A stretch of DNA of 34,537 nt from Pseudomonas sp. ML96 (GCF_000761545.1 NZ_JPMY01000015.1:1-34537), one strand, 5' to 3'. Numbered from the stretch's first letter, positions 6,648-16,125 are shown. Notes: generated by a model not told the origin, from the letters alone. Translations and numbers: made by a program.

Positions 6648-7559
6648 TCACTCCTGATCGCGGCCGACGCCTGCCTCCAGCTTGCGCCAGAGCAGGCGCA
6701 CCGCCGCCTTGCGCGACAGCACCCAGCGGTACAGGCGGATCTCCAACGGGATCTGCCAGGACTCGGCGCCGCAGATCGCCAGCTCGCCACGGGCCAGCTC
6801 GGCGGTCACCGACAGGCGCGGCACCCAGGCCACGCCGAGGCCCTGCATGGCCATGGTCTTGAGGCTGTCGGCCATGGCCGTCTCGTACACCGTGGTCGAG
6901 CGCAGCGCGCGCTGACGCAGCAGCTGGTTGACCGAGCGACCGAGGAAGGCGCCGCTGCTGTAGGCCAGCAGCGGCACGCTCTGCCCGCCATCGAGGTCGT
7001 ACAGCGGCACGCCGTCCTCACCCACCGCACAGACCGGCAGCATGGCCGTGTTGCCCAGGTGCATCGACGGGAACATGTCGGCCGGCAGCTGCATCACCGC
7101 ATCCGGGTCATAGAACGCCAGCATCAGGTCGCAGCTGCCCTCGCGCAGCAGGTGCACGGCCTCGCCCACGTTGGCCGCCACCAGGCGGGTCGACAGAGGC
7201 AGGCCATCGCGACGCAGGCGCGCCACCCATTCGGGGAAGAAGCCGAGGGTCAGCGAGTGCGCGGCGGCGATCTGCAGCACCTCGCCCTGCTGGCCCTCCA
7301 GATGGTGCAGATGGCGCACCGCCTCGCCCAGCTGCTCGACCACGTTGCGCGCGGTGACCAGGAACAGCTGGCCGGACTCGGTCAGTTCCACCGGCGTGCG
7401 GGTGCGGTTGACCAGGGTCAGGCCCAGCGCCTCCTCCAGGCTTCGGATGCGCCGACTGAAGGCTGGCTGGGTGACGAAACGCTTCACCGCCGCCTGGGAA
7501 AAGCTGCGGGTGGCAGCCAGGGCGACGAAGTCTTCCAGCCATTTGGTTTCCAGATTCAT
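6648..7559 (-). CDS. LysR-family transcriptional regulator, divergent from aspA
   Basis: This 303-residue regulator has the LysR winged helix-turn-helix at the N-terminus (MNLETKWLEDFVALAATRSFSQAA, then FVTQPAFSRRIRSLEEALGLTLVNR, about residues 1-60). A two-lobed effector-binding domain of about 210 residues follows. I chose the ATG at 7559 because it begins directly at the HTH. The gene is divergent from aspA across 174 bp that contain one perfect T-N11-A dyad, so it most likely controls aspA and itself. The effector is unknown; aspartate, fumarate or asparagine are reasonable guesses from context. It is tail-to-tail with adhP, 16 bp apart. Confidence 0.92.
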   Translation of the reverse strand: MNLETKWLEDFVALAATRSFSQAAVKRFVTQPAFSRRIRSLEEALGLTLVNRTRTPVELTESGQLFLVTARNVVEQLGEAVRHLHHLEGQQGEVLQIAAAHSLTLGFFPEWVARLRRDGLPLSTRLVAANVGEAVHLLREGSCDLMLAFYDPDAVMQLPADMFPSMHLGNTAMLPVCAVGEDGVPLYDLDGGQSVPLLAYSSGAFLGRSVNQLLRQRALRSTTVYETAMADSLKTMAMQGLGVAWVPRLSVTAELARGELAICGAESWQIPLEIRLYRWVLSRKAAVRLLWRKLEAGVGRDQE

Positions 7560-7621
7560 GGACGGCGCCTTTCGTAAAATATTTCGCACAACCGATAAAG
7601 CAAGCGAGTCACACCCTCATT

Positions 7622-7636
7622 ATGCCGATTCGGCAT
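7622..7636. promoter_or_regulatory. LysR-type binding box between the LysR gene and aspA
   Basis: ATGCCGATTCGGCAT is a perfect dyad with the T-N11-A form (T at 7623, A at 7635). Its centre lies about 66 bp upstream of the start predicted from the TATACA box at 7684-7689, which is where LysR recognition sites usually sit. The dyad is seen; the assignment to the divergent LysR protein is inference. Confidence 0.7.
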
Positions 7637-7683
7637 GGGGCAGCCTCCAACAGCATTGGCCGACAAACGGCCTCAGACCCCAC

Positions 7684-7689
7684 TATACA
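7684..7689 (+). promoter_or_regulatory. Probable -10 box of aspA (TATACA)
   Basis: TATACA lies about 45 bp before the aspA ATG. The hexamer 17 bp upstream (CGACAA at 7661-7666) is a weak -35, as expected for a promoter that needs an activator. Confidence 0.45.
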
Positions 7690-7733
7690 CACCCATCGCG
7701 GCCATCGCCGTATTCCCCGAGAACACTCTCATC

Positions 7734-9164
<1,431 letters not shown>

Positions 9165-9210
9165 TTCCTACCGCTTTCATAGACGAGGCACTCACCGGCC
9201 TCACCACTCT

Positions 9211-9237
9211 GGGATGGCCTCGGCCATCCCTTTTTTT
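9211..9237 (+). terminator. Rho-independent terminator of aspA
   Basis: GGGATGGCC at 9211-9219 pairs with GGCCATCCC at 9222-9230, followed by a T run to 9237. The T run overlaps the stop codon of the convergent MocR gene. Confidence 0.9.
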
Positions 9238-10705
9238 ATTCCAGTTTCCAGGCCCGCCGCAGGGCCTGGATCGCCTCGACGATCTGCGCCTCGGGCACCG
9301 CGGCAAAACCCAGCACCAGCCCGGCACGCTCGTCCGCCGGCGTGGCGGCGGACTCCAGCCAGTACTCGCTGAGGCCGTTCATCTCCACCCCGGCGGCGCG
9401 TGCGGTACTGACCAGCTCGCGCTCGCGGGCGAGGCTTTCCACCCGCACGCACAGGTGCAGGCCGGCATCCACCGCCGGTAGCGGCGCGCAGCCGGGAATC
9501 GCCTGCGGCCAGTGCGCCAGCAAGGCATCGCGACGGGCGCGGGCGGCCTGGCGCATGCGCCGCACATGGCGCTGGAAATGCCCGGCGGCGATGAACTCGG
9601 CCATCACCGCCTGGGTGCCGATCTCCGAGTGGCGCATGTCCAGCGCGCGACGGCGGGCAAAGGCATCGGCCAACGCCGGTGGTAGCACCAGGTAGCCGAG
9701 GCGCAGGGCCGGGAAGGCGATCTTGCAGAAGGTGCCGACGTACAGCACGCGCCCCTGGCGATCCAGCGCCGCCAGCGGTGCCAGCGGCGTGCCGCTGTAG
9801 CGGTACTCGCCGTCGTAGTCGTCCTCGATGATCCAGCCGTCCTGGCGCTCGGCCCACTCCAGCAGCTCCAGGCGCCGCGCCAGCGACAGGGTCACCCCGC
9901 TCGGGTACTGGTGCGAGGGGGTGACGTAGGCCAGCCGGCAGCCATCGATGGCGCCCAGCGCGCTCGTATCCAGGCCGTCCTGATCCACCGGCACGCCACA
10001 CAGCTCGGCGCCGGCTACCGCCAAGGCATGGCCGGCGGCGCGGTAGCCGGGATTCTCGATGGCCACGCGATCACCGGGCTGCACCAGCAGCTGGGCGCAC
10101 AGGCTGATGGCCTGCTGCGCGCCACAGGTGATCACCACCTGCGCCGCATCGCAGTTCAACCCGCGACTGCTGCGCAGGTAGGCGGCCACCAGCTCGCGCA
10201 GGGTCGCATCGCCCGCCGGGTCGCCATAGCCCAGGCGCGCGGGCGACGGCTTGCGCCAGAACCTCGCCTGCAGGCGCGCCCAGGTCTCGAAGGGGAACAG
10301 GTCAAAGGCCGGCACGCCGATGCGAAAGGCCCGCGGTGCCCCCGTCACCGGCGGCGGCAAATGGTGCTGCTGCAGGCGCTGCAAGGCCGCACTGGGCGCC
10401 GGACCGGGGACCAAAGGCTGCGGTGCCGGGCGCTCGCCAGCCAGGTCCGCCACATAAGTGCCGGCGCCGACGCGGCCCTCGACATAACCCTCGGCATATA
10501 GCTGGTCGAAGGCGCGGGTCACGGTATTGCGCGACACCCCGAGCAACTCCGCCAGATCACGGCTGGCCGGCAGGCGCGTGCGCCCGCCCAGGCGGCCGTC
10601 GAGGATGCGCTCGCGCAGCGCCTGGTACAGCTGGCGGGACAGGCCCTGGCTGGGGTCGAGGCGAATCCCGGAGAGGTCGACGGGCAGTGGCGGCGTGGGG
10701 CTCAT
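9236..10705 (-). CDS. MocR/PdxR-type regulator (GntR HTH fused to an aminotransferase fold)
   Basis: This 489-residue protein combines an N-terminal GntR winged HTH (about residues 15-85: SRQLYQALRERILDGRLGGRTRLPASRDLAELLGVSRNTVTRAFDQL) with a fold-type I aminotransferase-like domain (about 125-489). The PLP site is intact: VIENPGY-like IENPGY (217-221), IIEDDYDGEYRY with the ring-nitrogen aspartate, and the Schiff-base lysine K328 in GTFCKIAFP. MocR proteins sense PLP or an amino-acid-PLP adduct. It is divergent from the FMN-binding/GNAT operon, with repeated TGGCTC half-sites in the 105-bp gap, so that operon is its likely target. The ligand is unknown. The linker at 90-120 is proline-rich, as usual. 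Confidence 0.93.
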   Translation of the reverse strand: MSPTPPLPVDLSGIRLDPSQGLSRQLYQALRERILDGRLGGRTRLPASRDLAELLGVSRNTVTRAFDQLYAEGYVEGRVGAGTYVADLAGERPAPQPLVPGPAPSAALQRLQQHHLPPPVTGAPRAFRIGVPAFDLFPFETWARLQARFWRKPSPARLGYGDPAGDATLRELVAAYLRSSRGLNCDAAQVVITCGAQQAISLCAQLLVQPGDRVAIENPGYRAAGHALAVAGAELCGVPVDQDGLDTSALGAIDGCRLAYVTPSHQYPSGVTLSLARRLELLEWAERQDGWIIEDDYDGEYRYSGTPLAPLAALDRQGRVLYVGTFCKIAFPALRLGYLVLPPALADAFARRRALDMRHSEIGTQAVMAEFIAAGHFQRHVRRMRQAARARRDALLAHWPQAIPGCAPLPAVDAGLHLCVRVESLARERELVSTARAAGVEMNGLSEYWLESAATPADERAGLVLGFAAVPEAQIVEAIQALRRAWKLE

Positions 10706-10725
10706 GACGGCTCTCCTGGCTTAAA

Positions 10726-10755
10726 TGGCTCCATGAATCTGGCATGAAGTGGCTC
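10726..10755. promoter_or_regulatory. Direct repeats between MocR gene and its divergent operon
   Basis: AAATGGCTC at 10723-10731 is repeated as AAGTGGCTC at 10747-10755, 24 bp apart, in direct orientation. The second copy abuts the -35 box of the divergent promoter. Direct-repeat half-sites are typical of MocR operators. Confidence 0.55.
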
Positions 10756-10784
10756 TTACAACAGACCAATATCCTGCCTAGCAT
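10756..10784 (+). promoter_or_regulatory. Sigma70 promoter of the FMN-binding/GNAT operon
   Basis: TTACAA at 10756-10761 and TAGCAT at 10779-10784 are separated by exactly 17 bp. Transcription would start near 10791, about 20 bases before the ATG, leaving room for the CAGGAG ribosome site at 10799-10804. Confidence 0.65.
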
Positions 10785-10810
10785 GGAGTCATTCCGCCAG
10801 GAGTTGCCCC

Positions 10811-11440
10811 ATGTACACGCCCGCTTCCTTCCGCCAGGACGACCTCGCCGCGCTGCACGCGCAGATGCAGGCCAACCCCTTCGCCCTGCTCGCCAGCAGC
10901 GGAGCCGAAGGCGTGCAGGCCAGCCATCTGCCGCTGTTGCTCGAAGCCGGCGAGGGCGAGTTCGGCACCCTCTACGGCCACTTCGCCAGGGCCAACCCGC
11001 ACTGGCGCGAGCTGCAGGACGGCACCGAGGCCCTAGCCGTATTTTCCGGCCCGGACGCCTACATCAGCCCCAGCTGGTACCCGGCCAAGGCCGAGCACGG
11101 CAAGGTGGTGCCGACCTGGAACTACATCGCCGTGCACGCCCGCGGCCCGGTCGAGCTGATCGAGGACCCCGAGCGCCTGCTGCAGATCGTCAGCCGCCTC
11201 AGCGACCAACACGAAAGCGCCCGTCCACAGCCCTGGGCGGTGAGCGATGCACCACGCGAGTACATCGACACCATGCTGCGCGCCATCGTCGGCTTCGCCC
11301 TGCCGATCCGCCGCCTGGACGGCAAGTGGAAGCTCGGCCAGAACCGCTCGGCCGCCGACCAGGCCGGCGTACGCGACGGCCTCGCCAGCGCCAGCCCACG
11401 CGACCGCGAACTGGCGGCGCGCATGACCATCATCGACTGA
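10811..11440 (+). CDS. FMN-binding PaiB-like protein
   Basis: This 209-residue protein belongs to the PaiB/FMN-binding split-barrel family, originally named in Bacillus as negative transcriptional regulators. Recognisable stretches are MYTPASFRQDD, NPFALLASSG, QASHLPLLL, GTLYGHFARANPHWREL, VFSGPDAYISPSWYPAK, VPTWNYIAVHARG and the C-terminal WKLGQNRSAADQAGV. Whether it acts as a regulator or a flavin-dependent enzyme cannot be told from sequence. It leads an operon with two acetyltransferases and sits under a promoter that carries MocR-type repeats. CAGGAG lies 6 bases before the ATG at 10811. PaiA, the partner of PaiB in Bacillus, is itself a polyamine N-acetyltransferase, so the GNAT genes that follow may be functional partners. 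Confidence 0.9.
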   Translation: MYTPASFRQDDLAALHAQMQANPFALLASSGAEGVQASHLPLLLEAGEGEFGTLYGHFARANPHWRELQDGTEALAVFSGPDAYISPSWYPAKAEHGKVVPTWNYIAVHARGPVELIEDPERLLQIVSRLSDQHESARPQPWAVSDAPREYIDTMLRAIVGFALPIRRLDGKWKLGQNRSAADQAGVRDGLASASPRDRELAARMTIID

Positions 11441-11454
11441 ACAGGGACGCCAAG

Positions 11455-11898
11455 ATGCTCGAAATCCGCCCCATCACCGCCGCCGACCACGCCGCCTGGC
11501 TGCCGCTTTGGCAGGGCTACCAGAGCTTCTACAACACGCAGATCGCCGAAGAGACCAGCGCCGTCACCTGGCAACGCTTCCTCGACCCGGTCGAGCCGAT
11601 GCACGCTGCCCTGGCCTGGCGCGATGGCGCGGCCGTCGGCCTGGTGCACTACATCTACCACCGCAGCTGCTGGACCACGGGCGACTACTGCTACCTGCAG
11701 GACCTGTATGTGGCGGAAGACATTCGCGGCGGCGGCATCGGCCGCGCACTGATCGAGCATGTCTATGCCGAGGCCACTGCCGCCGGCGCCTCGCGGGTGC
11801 ACTGGCTGACCCAGGAAACCAACTACCAGGGGCGCATGCTCTACGACCGTATCGCCGACCGTTCCGGCTTTATCCAGTACAGGAAGCTCTTCCAATGA
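11455..11898 (+). CDS. GNAT-family N-acetyltransferase (1)
   Basis: This 147-residue protein is a compact GNAT domain. The N-terminal strand is MLEIRPITAADHAAWLPLW. Central strands are LVHYIYHRSCWTTGDYCYLQDLYVAEDIRGGGIGRALIEHVYAEA, where the acetyl-CoA pyrophosphate loop R-G-G-G-I-G-R lies at about 98-104. The C-terminal part is WLTQETNYQGRMLYDRIADRSGFIQYRK. The acceptor is not known. It begins 14 bp after the PaiB-like gene, and its last codons overlap the next ATG in ATGA, so the three genes are translated from one operon. In the Bacillus pai pair, a GNAT works beside PaiB, which supports a linked job. Confidence 0.9.
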   Translation: MLEIRPITAADHAAWLPLWQGYQSFYNTQIAEETSAVTWQRFLDPVEPMHAALAWRDGAAVGLVHYIYHRSCWTTGDYCYLQDLYVAEDIRGGGIGRALIEHVYAEATAAGASRVHWLTQETNYQGRMLYDRIADRSGFIQYRKLFQ

Positions 11899-12563
11899 CC
11901 ACCGACCTGAGCCACTGGCAGCCCCGTCCCTTCCCGCCGCATGCGGTGTTGCAGGGGCGCTTCATTCGCCTGGAGGCGCTGGACGCCAGCCGCCACGGCG
12001 ACGACCTGTGGGCCGCCCTGCAGGGCCCCGATCCAGCGCTATGGGATTACCTGCCCTACGGCCCCTTCACCGAGCGCGCGACCTTCGACGCCTGGCTGGC
12101 CGCCAATGCCGACAGCCATGACCCGCAGTTCTACGCGGTGATCGACTCCCATGGCCACTCCCTGGGCCTGCTCAGCTACCTGCGCATCGCGCCCAAGGAC
12201 GGCTGCATCGAGATCGGCCACATCGCCTTCGGCGCCGCCATGCAGCGCACGCCCGGCGCCACCGAGGCGGTGTTCCTCCTGGCCCGGCATGCTTTTGATG
12301 ACCTCGGCTACCGCCGCTTCGAGTGGAAGTGCAACGCGCGCAACGCCCGCTCCATGCGCGCCGCCGAACGCTTCGGCTTCAGTTATGAAGGCCTGTTCCG
12401 CCAGCACATGATCGTCAAGGGCGAGAACCGCGACACCGCCTGGTTCTCCATCATCGACGGCGAATGGCCGGCCTGCCGCGCAGCCTTCGAACACTGGCTC
12501 GCGGCGGACAACTTCGATACCGAAGGGCGACAGAAAAAACGCCTGGAGGAGCTGCGCGACTGA
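11895..12563 (+). CDS. GNAT-family N-acetyltransferase (2), RimJ/RimL-like
   Basis: This 222-residue protein has the layout of the RimJ/RimL branch of GNATs: LQGRFIRLEALDASRHGDDLW at the start, YLPYGPFTERATFDAWL, GLLSYLRIAPKDGCIEIGHIAF, then EAVFLLARHAFDDLGYRRFEWKCNARNARSMRAAERFGFSYEGLFRQHMIVKGENRDTAWFSIID. The RVEWKCNARN-RSMRAAERFGF segment is typical of this type. The substrate could be a protein N-terminus, an amino sugar or a drug; the sequence does not decide. Its ATG overlaps the stop of the first GNAT (ATGA at 11895-11898), which indicates translational coupling. It ends 7 bp from the convergent XRE gene. Confidence 0.9.
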   Translation: MTTDLSHWQPRPFPPHAVLQGRFIRLEALDASRHGDDLWAALQGPDPALWDYLPYGPFTERATFDAWLAANADSHDPQFYAVIDSHGHSLGLLSYLRIAPKDGCIEIGHIAFGAAMQRTPGATEAVFLLARHAFDDLGYRRFEWKCNARNARSMRAAERFGFSYEGLFRQHMIVKGENRDTAWFSIIDGEWPACRAAFEHWLAADNFDTEGRQKKRLEELRD

Positions 12564-12570
12564 GGCCGCG

Positions 12571-13389
12571 CTACTCGATCTCGAACAGCCCGTTCTTCAG
12601 CGGCGCCACATCCAGGCGCTGACGCACGTCCTCGTCGATGCGGGGATCGTCCGGGCGGTACAGGCGCACCTGGCGGTAGGCGCTGATGCGGTTGATCTCC
12701 GTACCCAGGTATTCCCACACCACGCGGGTGCAGGCCGGGTTGCGCCGGTCGCCGCTGGAGACGCCGGTCTTCAGGCCGTTGAGGCGGGTGATGCGGCTCT
12801 TGTAGCTGGGGATGAGGATGGTCTGGCTCATCTCGTTGAGGGTCAGCGACTCGTAGTCCATCAGGAACAGGCGGTCCTGCAGCTGGAAGGCGGCGCCCAG
12901 GTAACGGCAGCGCACCCAGTCCTCGGCCTGCACGTCGGCGCTGGCCGAACGCTCCTGGCGCTCCTGACGCTCGAACAGGAAGGCGCCATCCTCTTCCCAC
13001 AGGTGCACCAGCGACAGCAGCACGTAGCCGGGGACCGACATGCAGTTGGAGTACTCGAAGTAGTAGCCGCAGTAGCGGCGCAGGTCGCCGCTCTGTTCGC
13101 GCAGCGGCTTGAGCAGCTCGACCAGCGGGTCCGTGCGCTTGGCTGCGCCGAGCCCCGGCGAGCGCGCGCCGAGCAGGCGGGCGAACTGTTCCGGCGGCAA
13201 CAGCAACTCGTAGTCCTCGACGCCGAAGAAGTCGCAGATGCGCTTGAGGTTGTAGGCCGTCGGCCGGCTCTGGCCGCTGAGGTACTTGTTGAACTGGGCA
13301 CGATTGATCGCCAGCTTCCGGCAAACCTCGGCGATCGAGCGGTAGTGGCTGCAGAGCAGCTTGAGGTTGTCGCCGAAAGCTTCCGACAT
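12571..13389 (-). CDS. XRE-type helix-turn-helix regulator with a large C-terminal domain
   Basis: This 272-residue protein has an N-terminal Cro/CI-type HTH (about 3-62: LKLLCSHYRSIAEVCRKLAINRAQFNKYLSGQSRPTAYNLKRICDFFGV). About 200 residues of a predicted mixed alpha/beta region follow that I cannot assign to a named ligand domain. It contains CGYYFEYSNCMSVPGYVLLSLVHLW and LFLMDYESLTLNEMSQTILIPSYKSRITRLNGL. The gene is divergent from the alanine/glycine symporter gene across 165 bp that hold tandem CAACTCGC repeats, so it probably controls the symporter and perhaps the asparaginase. There is no sign of toxin-antitoxin or phage context. The effector is unknown. Confidence 0.82.
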   Translation of the reverse strand: MSEAFGDNLKLLCSHYRSIAEVCRKLAINRAQFNKYLSGQSRPTAYNLKRICDFFGVEDYELLLPPEQFARLLGARSPGLGAAKRTDPLVELLKPLREQSGDLRRYCGYYFEYSNCMSVPGYVLLSLVHLWEEDGAFLFERQERQERSASADVQAEDWVRCRYLGAAFQLQDRLFLMDYESLTLNEMSQTILIPSYKSRITRLNGLKTGVSSGDRRNPACTRVVWEYLGTEINRISAYRQVRLYRPDDPRIDEDVRQRLDVAPLKNGLFEIE

Positions 13390-13419
13390 GAGGTCTTTCC
13401 CAATGGTGCGAGCGACGCA

Positions 13420-13447
13420 ATTCTAGCATCAACTCGCGCCAACTCGC
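13420..13447 (-). promoter_or_regulatory. Promoter region with tandem CAACTCGC repeats before the XRE gene
   Basis: On the minus strand, TAGAAT (13425-13420) is a good -10 box for the XRE gene. Just upstream of it, CAACTCGC occurs twice on the plus strand at 13430-13437 and 13440-13447, one helical turn apart. The repeats would cover the space where the -35 lies, as an autorepressor site would. Confidence 0.45.
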
Positions 13448-13554
13448 CGCGACCCGCGAAATTGTCCGCACCCCGCCACAGGTCGACCATGCGCCCCCAC
13501 GGCTTTCGCTGTGCCGCTTCTTCCACTCGAACAATAAGAATCGAGGTCCTCGCC

Positions 13555-15003
13555 ATGCTGGAAATGCTCAACGATTTCTTGTCCGGAAAACTGCTGATCG
13601 TGCTGATCGTGGGTCTGGGCAGCTACTTCACCATCCGCTCGCGCTTCGTCCAGTTCCGCCACTTCGGCCACATGTTCAGCGTGTTCAAGGAATCGATCCG
13701 CGGCAGCGCCGGCCAGCTGAGTTCCTTCCAGGCCCTGATGCTGAGCCTCGCCGGCCGCGTCGGTGCCGGTAACATCGCCGGTGTCGGCGTCGCTGTGACC
13801 CTCGGCGGCCCGGGCGCGGTGTTCTGGATGTGGGTGACCGCCCTGGTCGGCATGTCCAGCAGCTTCTTCGAGTGCACCCTGGCCCAGGCCTACAAGCGCG
13901 CCGATGGCGACGGCCTGTACCGCGGCGGCCCGGCCTACTACATCCAGCACGGCCTGAAGCTGCGCTGGATGGCGATGACCTTCGCCACCCTGCTGCTGGT
14001 CACCTACGGCTTCGCCTTCAACGGCCTGCAGTCCTTCACCGTGACCCACTCGCTGGAAAACGCCTTCGGCTTCCCGGTGCAGTACACCGGCCTGGCCCTG
14101 GCCGTGCTGCTGGGCCTGGTGTTCCTCGGCGGGATCAAGCGCATCGCCGCCGTCTCCGACCTGCTGGTGCCGGTCAAGACCCTGGCCTACATCGCCGTGA
14201 CCCTGTACGTGATCGCCAGCCAGATCGAGCTGGTGCCGGACATGCTGGTCACCATCGTGAAGAGCGCTTTCGGCCTGGAGCCTGCCTTCGCCGGCCTGCT
14301 CGGCAGCGCCATCGTGATGGGCGTAAAGCGCGGCGTGTTCGCCAACGAAGCCGGCCTGGGTAGCGCGCCGAACGTCGCCGCCGTGGCTGCGGTCAAGCAC
14401 CCGGTAGCCCAGGGTGTGGTCCAGGCGTTCAGCGTGTTCCTCGACACCTTCGTCATCTGCACCTGCACCGCCCTGCTGATCCTGCTGTCCGGCTTCTACA
14501 CTCCGGGCTTCGAGGGCGACGGAATCATCCTCACGCAGAACTCGCTGGCCGCCGTGGTCGGTGACTGGGGCCGGATCTTCGTCAGCGTGGCGCTGAGCCT
14601 GTTCGTGTTCACCTGCATCCTCTACAACTACTACCTCGGCGAGAACGCCCTGCAGTTCCTCGTCGGCCGTGGCCGCGCCCCGCTGATGATCTACCGCGGC
14701 CTGGTGCTGGGCCTGATCTTCTGGGGCTCGATGCAGAACCTGGGTACCGTGTTCGCCTTCGCCGACATCACCATGACCTGCCTGGCCTTCGTCAACCTGG
14801 CCGCCCTGGCCATGCTGATCAAGGTCGGCCTGCGCCTGATGCGCGACTACGACGCCCAGCGCAAGGCCGGTGTCGCCACCCCGGTGTTCGATCCGAAGGA
14901 CTTCGGCGACCTCGACCTCGACCCAGCCGCCTGGCCGGCCAACCCGCAGCCGGCTGCCGCCGACGAGCGCGTGGCCATGGCCCACAGCCTGCACCAGCGC
15001 TGA
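13555..15003 (+). CDS. Alanine/glycine:cation symporter family protein (AGCS)
   Basis: This 482-residue inner-membrane protein belongs to the AGCS family (Na+ or H+ coupled uptake of alanine, glycine and sometimes other small amino acids). The signature FQALMLSLAGRVGAGNIAGVGVAVTLGGPGAVFWMW (about 61-96) is clear. It is followed by repeated hydrophobic helices, about 10 in all, and by the conserved GVKRGVFANEAGLGSAPNVAAVA near residue 260. The C-terminal tail (about 445-482) is cytoplasmic and polar. It has the start ATG at 13555 and precedes type I asparaginase, with a strong terminator between them. In P. aeruginosa an AGCS gene also neighbours ansA. The substrate may include asparagine or aspartate, but this is inference. 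Confidence 0.93.
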   Translation: MLEMLNDFLSGKLLIVLIVGLGSYFTIRSRFVQFRHFGHMFSVFKESIRGSAGQLSSFQALMLSLAGRVGAGNIAGVGVAVTLGGPGAVFWMWVTALVGMSSSFFECTLAQAYKRADGDGLYRGGPAYYIQHGLKLRWMAMTFATLLLVTYGFAFNGLQSFTVTHSLENAFGFPVQYTGLALAVLLGLVFLGGIKRIAAVSDLLVPVKTLAYIAVTLYVIASQIELVPDMLVTIVKSAFGLEPAFAGLLGSAIVMGVKRGVFANEAGLGSAPNVAAVAAVKHPVAQGVVQAFSVFLDTFVICTCTALLILLSGFYTPGFEGDGIILTQNSLAAVVGDWGRIFVSVALSLFVFTCILYNYYLGENALQFLVGRGRAPLMIYRGLVLGLIFWGSMQNLGTVFAFADITMTCLAFVNLAALAMLIKVGLRLMRDYDAQRKAGVATPVFDPKDFGDLDLDPAAWPANPQPAAADERVAMAHSLHQR

Positions 15004-15018
15004 GTCATCCGCTGAAAT

Positions 15019-15046
15019 AAAAAGGGGGCACGTAGCCCCCTTTTTC
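15019..15046 (+). terminator. Rho-independent terminator of the symporter gene
   Basis: Positions 15019-15029 pair perfectly with 15035-15045 (11 bp, loop ACGTA). The arms are an A5-G5-C run and its T-rich complement, so the hairpin is followed by T residues. It probably separates symporter and asparaginase transcripts at least partly. Confidence 0.92.
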
Positions 15047-15114
15047 TTGGTCCCAGCTTTGCCCAGCGCCTTACACTCGGGCCAATCGCCCACGTTTCTT
15101 GATCGGATACGCGC

Positions 15115-16107
15115 ATGAATCCTTCGCAGAACCTGCTGGTGCTCTACACCGGCGGCACCATCGGCATGCAGATGAGCGAGGCCGGGCTGGCCCCCGCCTC
15201 CGGCTTCGAGGACCGCCTGAAGAGCGAACAGGCGCTGCACCCGGAACGCCCGGCCCCGGCCTGGCAGTTCTGCGAGCTGAGCCCGCCCATCGACAGCGCC
15301 AATATGCGCCAGGCCAACTGGCTGGCCATGCGTGATGCCATCGTCCAGGCCGTCGACGAGGACGGCTTCGATGCCGTGCTGCTGCTCCATGGCACCGACA
15401 CCCTGGCCTACAGCGCCGCGGCGTTGAGCTTCCTGCTGCTGGGCATCCAGGTGCCGGTGCTGCTGACCGGCTCGATGCTGCCGGCCGGTGCCGCCGGCAG
15501 CGACGCCTGGCCCAACCTGTTCGGCGCCCTGGCCGCGCTGCACCACGGCTGCCTGCCCGGCGTGCATCTGTTCTTCGACGGCCAGGTACTGCACGGCGCA
15601 CGCACCAGCAAGCTGAAGAGCGAGGCCTTCGACGCCTTCGCCAACATGGCTCGCGCCCGCCACGGCGCCCACGCCGAAGCACTGCCGGAGGCCCTGCACT
15701 ACCGCCAGCCGCGCCAGCCGGTGGAGCTGGCCGTGCAGCCGCTGTTCCCCGGCCTGAGCAGCGCGCAGCTGCGTGCGACGCTGGGCAGCGGCGCCCAGGC
15801 GGTGTTGCTGGAATGCTATGGCAGCGGCACTGGCCCGTCGGACGATCCCGAGTTCCTCGCCGCCCTGCGCGAGGCCCGTGCGCGCGGCGTGGTGCTGGCG
15901 GCGATCAGCCAGTGCCCGCTGGGGCATGTCGACTTCGAGGTCTATGCCGCCGGCAGCGCCCTGGCCGAGGTCGGCCTGGTCAGCGGTGGCGGCATGACCC
16001 GCGAGGCCGCGCTGGGCAAGCTGTTCGGCCTGCTCGGCGCCGGTCTGCCGCCGGCTGAAGTGGAGCGCCTGTTCGTCCTCGACCTGTGCGGGGAATGCGC
16101 CGACTGA
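15115..16107 (+). CDS. ansA: Type I (cytoplasmic) L-asparaginase AnsA
   Basis: This 330-residue enzyme hydrolyses L-asparagine to aspartate and ammonia. Both catalytic threonine motifs are present: YTGGTIGM (residues 11-18, nucleophile T12) and LLHGTDTLAYSA (about 90-101), with the PVLLTGSMLPA segment after them. There is no signal peptide, and the length fits the cytoplasmic type I enzyme rather than the periplasmic type II form. The product aspartate can be used by AspA, encoded 6 kb upstream. It follows the AGCS symporter gene, which suggests an uptake-and-hydrolysis pair. The Shine-Dalgarno sequence before the ATG at 15115 is weak. A short G/C hairpin follows the stop. Confidence 0.93.
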   Translation: MNPSQNLLVLYTGGTIGMQMSEAGLAPASGFEDRLKSEQALHPERPAPAWQFCELSPPIDSANMRQANWLAMRDAIVQAVDEDGFDAVLLLHGTDTLAYSAAALSFLLLGIQVPVLLTGSMLPAGAAGSDAWPNLFGALAALHHGCLPGVHLFFDGQVLHGARTSKLKSEAFDAFANMARARHGAHAEALPEALHYRQPRQPVELAVQPLFPGLSSAQLRATLGSGAQAVLLECYGSGTGPSDDPEFLAALREARARGVVLAAISQCPLGHVDFEVYAAGSALAEVGLVSGGGMTREAALGKLFGLLGAGLPPAEVERLFVLDLCGECAD

Positions 16108-16108
16108 G

Positions 16109-16125
16109 GGGGCAACCAGCCCCTT
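16109..16125 (+). terminator. Weak hairpin after ansA
   Basis: GGGGC at 16109-16113 pairs with GCCCC at 16119-16123, loop AACCA, followed by only two T residues. A weak terminator at best. Confidence 0.45.
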
